Assembly (NCBI RefSeq): GCF_000454545.1
Contig: NZ_CM002139.1
Span: 531,538-587,273 of the forward strand
DNA length: 55,736 nt
Direction of reading: 5' to 3'
Source: Xanthomonas cassavae CFBP 4642
Lineage (GTDB): Bacteria > Pseudomonadota > Gammaproteobacteria > Xanthomonadales > Xanthomonadaceae
In this document: positions 52,310 to 55,736 of the stretch, one piece after another
Layout of the letters: the number at the start of each line of letters is the position of its first letter
Numbering within the stretch: the stretch's first letter is position 1
Made by a program: the position numbers and the translations under genes
The notes under the pieces: model-generated
Seen by the model: the letters and a program-made list of their open reading frames with translations, nothing else
The model's database searches: none
Told to the model about the DNA's origin: nothing

Positions 52310-54970
52310 ATGAGCGCCCGCACCCACGCACGCAAGGACGCGTCGTCGGAAGCGATCCAGGCGCCGCGTCTGCGCACCTTGTTGCTGACCGACCTGTGCG
52401 ATTCGACCGCGCTGGTCGAACGCATCGGCGACAACGCCGCCGCCGCGCTGTTCCGCGAGCATGACCGCCTGGTGGTCATGTTGCAGCAGCAGTGGCGCGG
52501 CCGCCTGATCGACCGCTCCGATGGCCTGTTGCTGCTGTTCGACCGCCCCATCGACGGGCTGGGCTTTGCGCTGGACTATGCCCGCGGCCTGAAGGCGATG
52601 AGCCAGAGCCACGCGCAAACGCTGTGCGCGCGACAGGGCCTGCACGTGGGCGAGGTGCTGACCTGGCGCAACAGCGAGGAGGCGGTAAGCATCGGCGCCA
52701 AGCCGCTGGAAGTGGAAGGGCTGGCCAAGCCCACCGCCGCACGGCTGATGTCGATGGCGCGGCCGGGGCAGATCCTGATCTCGGCCGTCGCCGAATCGTT
52801 GACGCATCGCGCCGCACGCGAACTGGGCGACCGTGCCGAGCGCATCCTGTGGAAATCGCACGGCCGCTGGCGCTTCAAGGGCGTGCCCACGCCGATGGAG
52901 ATCTACGAAGTCGGCGAAGTCGGCCTGACCCCGCTGCGCGTGCCGAAGAACTCGGCCAAGGCCTGGCGCGACATTCCGCTCTGGCGTCGACCTGCCGCGC
53001 TGGTAGCCGAGGTTTGCGTCGTACTGGCGGTAGGTATCGCCGTCTGGTTCTTTGTCCGTCCACAACCGGCGATCGCGTTCGCAAATCGTGACTGGGTTGT
53101 GGTGGGCGATGTCCGTAATCTCACCGGCAACACGCTGCTGGACAGCACCTTGGAGCAGGCGCTGCGGATCAGCCTGGAGCAATCGCGCTACGTCAACGTG
53201 CTGAGTGACATGAAGGTGCGCGATACGGTGAAACGAATGCAGCGCGATCCCAATGCGTTGGTCATCGATCGCAGCATTGCCTCGGAAGTGGCGCTGCGCG
53301 ATGGCGCTAGCGCTGTCATTCTTCCGACCGTGGCCGAGATCGGAGGGAAATTGCGTTTCAGTGTGGAGCTGGTGGATCCACGCACACAGACCACTGTGCA
53401 CTCGGAATTCGTGCAGGGCGAGGGATTGCAATCTGCGTTGTCATCGGTCGACCAGATCACCCGAAAGCTGAGGCTGGGCCTGGGCGAGCTTGCGGCATCA
53501 GTCGACAAGAATTCCATCCCGCTTCCTGCAGTCACGACGTCCAGCCTGGATGCGTTACGTGCTTACGCACTCGGTGAGGATGCGACTGCGCGGGGACAAT
53601 GGCGCGAGGGGCTTGAACTGTTTGATCGCGCCGTTGCCATCGATCCCACCTTTGCCCTCGCATACCTGGGAGCGGCGCGGATCAAGGTTGCCTTGTCAGA
53701 CCGTCGTGGTGCACTTCCGTACCTGGACAAGGCTATTCGCTACCGCTCGCGCCTTCCCGAACGTGATCAGCTGTACCTGGATGCCTGGGCGGCAGAGTTG
53801 CGCACCGTCAGCAAGGCGCTGCCGTTATGGAGAACCTTGGCATCCCTCTACCCGGACAACTTCGCTGGTGCCGCCAATACGTCGTGGCATCTATTCGTAG
53901 CCAACCGTTTTTCCGATGCGTTGCCGTATGCCCGCACCGCCGACGTCGTGCAGGATCCCATGCGATCCATTGCCACGGATCGTGTCGGACGGATCCTGCT
54001 CGCGCAAGGGATGACAGCGGAGGCTCTGCACCAGTTCGAGCGCTCCGGTGACGGAGATCGCGCTGGCCCCCTGAGGCGCAAGGCCAATGCATTGGCAGTG
54101 ATGGGCCGTTACCCAGATGCGCAGAAAGCGCTCGATCAGATCGTGGAGAACGGATACGCCAACGACGATGTCGTCCCCCTGATCGATCGCACCAGCATTG
54201 CACTCGACCATGCAGACTGGAGGACCGCACGGGCTGCCATCGCCCAGGGCCTTGCGCGAAGCGAACAAACCGATACATTCAGCCATCGCCAGTTCCTTGT
54301 AATTGCAGCCAGCACGTCAGATATTGTCGATGGCGTGGCAAACGTGCTGCCCGTGCTCAGCTCAGCCTATGATCAGCTGATAGGTGAGGTGAAAGCTGCA
54401 GCTCCCGACGATCCCAATCTGCAAGACAATGCTGCAATGTTGCTGATCCTGGTAAGCCAGGCACAGCGCCATGGGGATGACGGCCTGACCGCACGTGCGC
54501 TGGCGGCCATCGAGCCGGCGCTTTTGAATGAATCTACGGTACTCGCAAGGCTGCGTGCCATTGTCGATGCGCAGCATCTGGCGTTGGGCGGCAGGCATGA
54601 GGCAGCGCTTGCTCGCCTGCCTGTCAGGGACAGCGATCTATTCCAGACACGTGTCGCCCTGTACGCGTTGCTGCAGCAGGCGGGACGAGATGCCGAGGCA
54701 CTGGAGCAGGCGCGCTGGCTGGCTTCACACCGTGGGCTTGCCTACATCGAGGCAAATGCCTCGCAGACATTGCAACCACTCAATGTAGCCAACGCACGCA
54801 TTGCACAGCTTTGGGCGGCCGAATCCCTACACGCGTTGGGGCGTACCCAGGAAGCACGTAAACAGGTCCAGGCGTTCACGCGCGCCTGGCCTGTGCCGCA
54901 GTTGCCGCCCTACTTGCGCAGCAGGGTGGAGCGAATACTCTCCGATTCGAAGGCAAAGATCACGGTGTGA
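52310..54970 (+). CDS. Class III nucleotide cyclase / TPR protein (XC_0250-like, putative peptide modification system cyclase)
   Basis: An 886-residue protein. The N-terminal about 205 residues form a class III cyclase catalytic domain with metal aspartates Asp28 (LLTDLCDST) and Asp71 (DRSDGLLLLFD). A transmembrane segment follows at about 229-249, then a SpoIID/FlgO-like domain (VVVGDVRNLTGNTLLDSTLEQAL, ASAVILPTVAEIGGKLRF), and a C-terminal TPR-rich half. The homologue XC_0250 is the published guanylate cyclase of X. campestris. The same architecture is the 'putative peptide modification system cyclase' family, found beside small modified-peptide genes and a SagB-like dehydrogenase; both are present here. 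The last 61 bases overlap the 3' end of the precursor gene. Confidence 0.9.
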   Translation: MSARTHARKDASSEAIQAPRLRTLLLTDLCDSTALVERIGDNAAAALFREHDRLVVMLQQQWRGRLIDRSDGLLLLFDRPIDGLGFALDYARGLKAMSQSHAQTLCARQGLHVGEVLTWRNSEEAVSIGAKPLEVEGLAKPTAARLMSMARPGQILISAVAESLTHRAARELGDRAERILWKSHGRWRFKGVPTPMEIYEVGEVGLTPLRVPKNSAKAWRDIPLWRRPAALVAEVCVVLAVGIAVWFFVRPQPAIAFANRDWVVVGDVRNLTGNTLLDSTLEQALRISLEQSRYVNVLSDMKVRDTVKRMQRDPNALVIDRSIASEVALRDGASAVILPTVAEIGGKLRFSVELVDPRTQTTVHSEFVQGEGLQSALSSVDQITRKLRLGLGELAASVDKNSIPLPAVTTSSLDALRAYALGEDATARGQWREGLELFDRAVAIDPTFALAYLGAARIKVALSDRRGALPYLDKAIRYRSRLPERDQLYLDAWAAELRTVSKALPLWRTLASLYPDNFAGAANTSWHLFVANRFSDALPYARTADVVQDPMRSIATDRVGRILLAQGMTAEALHQFERSGDGDRAGPLRRKANALAVMGRYPDAQKALDQIVENGYANDDVVPLIDRTSIALDHADWRTARAAIAQGLARSEQTDTFSHRQFLVIAASTSDIVDGVANVLPVLSSAYDQLIGEVKAAAPDDPNLQDNAAMLLILVSQAQRHGDDGLTARALAAIEPALLNESTVLARLRAIVDAQHLALGGRHEAALARLPVRDSDLFQTRVALYALLQQAGRDAEALEQARWLASHRGLAYIEANASQTLQPLNVANARIAQLWAAESLHALGRTQEARKQVQAFTRAWPVPQLPPYLRSRVERILSDSKAKITV

Positions 54971-55248
54971 TTGGTCTTTTCGGTCAACTGGCTGTGCAAT
55001 TCTGCACGCGCCTGAGCGATGTCTTCCTTTGAGGCGAGCTGGCTGGAGGTCATGCAGTAATAAGCGTCGCCTGGCCCCGGGGCGGCGTTGGTTACGATGG
55101 CGCCAGGTGCGCCGATCTGGGCCAGTGCCTGTGCTGGATTGCACTGGAAGCAATCACGGAATGCATCGTCGCTGGAAAGCAACTCCAGAAGCTTGTCTGC
55201 GATGGAGGCATCAATCGCGGGATGGGCAGTATCGCTCGTCAAGGCCAT
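54910..55248 (-). CDS. RiPP-type precursor (NHLP-related putative modified peptide)
   Basis: A 112-residue protein that resembles the precursor family found with peptide-modification cyclases. The N-terminal half is leader-like (ADKLLELLSSDDAFRDCFQCNPAQALAQIG, similar to nitrile hydratase-type leaders). A Gly/Pro/Ala stretch follows, then Cys65 in YYCMTSSQLASKEDIAQARAEL, a family hallmark, and a C-terminal beta-helix end (HTVIFAFESESIRSTLLRK). Cys33, Cys36 and Cys65 are the candidate modification residues. The start at 55248 (MALTSD) was preferred over 55293. It converges with and overlaps the cyclase gene by 61 bases, and is divergent from the dehydrogenase gene. Confidence 0.8.
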   Translation of the reverse strand: MALTSDTAHPAIDASIADKLLELLSSDDAFRDCFQCNPAQALAQIGAPGAIVTNAAPGPGDAYYCMTSSQLASKEDIAQARAELHSQLTEKTNHTVIFAFESESIRSTLLRK

Positions 55249-55328
55249 GGTCTTCTCGAGTGGGAGAGTGTGGGCTGAGGGTAACTGAGACAATATCGAC
55301 CGTATTTATCGGTCCTTGAGAAGTTCAG

Positions 55329-55661
55329 ATGCAGATCCGTCGATGCACCACATTGTTCTTCGAACTTCGCGACGATGCAGTATTCGATCTTGCTCAGTTG
55401 CTGGCGGGAGGCGATGGGTTACGACGCCGTACGCGCTGGCTTGCACTGGCGCCCCACCTGGATGCGGAGATAGAGGTCGCGGCGGCTGAGCGCGACTTTC
55501 TTGGAGAGCTCAGTCACCTACGGTGGCAATCGATTGAGCAGCTGGCTTCGGTTCCCGCGGGGATCGACCGCCTGATGGATTGCGGTCTGGTCATCAGCGA
55601 CTGTCCGGAACATGCCGGGCATCGAGACAGGGCGGTCTCAACTTGCAAGTGCAACACGTGA
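55329..55661 (+). pseudogene. Putative peptide maturation dehydrogenase (SagB-related), cut by IS30
   Basis: The N-terminal about 100 residues of a protein like the SagB-related dehydrogenase of the peptide-modification triplet: MQIRRCTTLFFELRDDAVF, LAQLLAGGDGLRRRTRWLALA, LSHLRWQSIEQLASVPAG and LMDCGLVISDCPEH. After HRDR near 55625 the sequence runs into the end of an IS30-type element and the frame stops at 55661 within it. The FMN-binding catalytic part is missing from this window and, if still present, must lie beyond the element. The start at 55329 follows a 80-base divergent promoter region shared with the precursor gene. Confidence 0.75.
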
Positions 55662-55736
55662 GTTGAATTGAGCGATCTCTTCTTCCAGCGCCTGGTTCGG
55701 CGTCTTCCAGCCAAGCGTCTGCCGTGGCCGGGCGTT
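55625..55736 (-). mobile_element. IS30-family insertion sequence, right end with transposase C-terminus
   Basis: The minus-strand frame entering from the window end reads NARPRQTLGWKTPNQALEEE, then IAQFNSRVALAS, and stops at 55638-55640. This is the end of an IS30-family transposase (PRxTLGWxTP motif). The 3' end of the element should lie within about 15 bases of that stop, next to the point where the dehydrogenase reading stops matching its family. The rest of the element, including the DDE catalytic region, lies outside the window. Confidence 0.83.

Noticed and set aside
1..55736. CRISPR arrays, tRNA or rRNA genes
   Set aside because: No regularly spaced repeats, and no cloverleaf or rRNA-like sequence was noticed by reading. 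A dedicated scan was not possible.

Overview
The window is high-GC chromosomal DNA from a plant-pathogenic Xanthomonas, most likely close to X. campestris. This rests on an Ax21-family porin, a type III effector that looks like XopN lying between a dcp-type peptidase gene and the glyoxylate-shunt genes, an oleABCD olefin cluster, and the cNMP-GGDEF / class III cyclase pair that is known in X. campestris pv. campestris as XC_0249/XC_0250. I saw no rRNA, tRNA or CRISPR array.

Layout. 0.2-1.5 kb: two tandem Cu/Zn superoxide dismutase lipoproteins. 1.5-5.2 kb: a TonB-like remnant, an unknown conserved gene, a FadI-type thiolase and a membrane protein. 5.4-8.5 kb: hemD-hemX-hemY on the minus strand. 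8.7-10.05 kb: two decayed genes, a family 25 glycosyltransferase with two frameshifts and a thioesterase with an in-frame amber stop. 10.1-12.7 kb: the rhodanese-secB-gpsA block. 12.9-15.7 kb: ax21 and an internal Rhs/YD-repeat fragment. 15.9-17.6 kb: poxB. 17.7-22.1 kb: a sensor kinase and NtrC-type regulator, followed by a strong sigma-54 promoter candidate and two related genes built from the same unknown module. 22.2-25.4 kb: an MFS transporter, trmL, a repeat-bearing secreted protein and a DUF4156 lipoprotein. 25.5-32.8 kb: the ole cluster, interrupted by a Fic gene and a YkgJ-like gene. 32.9-42.6 kb: housekeeping genes (DUF1328, ubiJ-ubiB, an RluA-type pseudouridine synthase, DUF2059, arfB, an acyltransferase, an isoaspartyl peptidase, dcp) with a ddl/acetyltransferase deletion scar at 33.1-33.5 kb.

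42.7-45.4 kb: the XopN-like effector on the minus strand with a near-consensus PIP box upstream, abutting the 3' remnant of a TetR gene. 45.6-51.1 kb: a VOC protein, an AraC regulator and a LysR regulator divergent from aceB-aceA. 51.2-55.7 kb: the most unusual region. A cNMP-binding diguanylate cyclase and a large class III cyclase/TPR protein are followed by a small convergent gene resembling a RiPP precursor and by the first part of a putative peptide-maturation dehydrogenase. That last gene is cut by an IS30-family element running off the window.

How the parts work together. OleA-D should turn two acyl-CoAs into a long-chain cis-olefin. AceA/AceB with the divergent LysR give a regulated glyoxylate shunt. 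PoxB feeds acetate metabolism. The kinase/regulator pair probably switches on the two module genes through sigma-54. The cyclase next to the cNMP-GGDEF protein fits a cGMP-to-c-di-GMP relay, and the same cyclase belongs by context to a putative peptide-modification system. The many broken genes (TonB-like, GT25, thioesterase, Rhs, ddl/GNAT, TetR, dehydrogenase) show active local gene decay.
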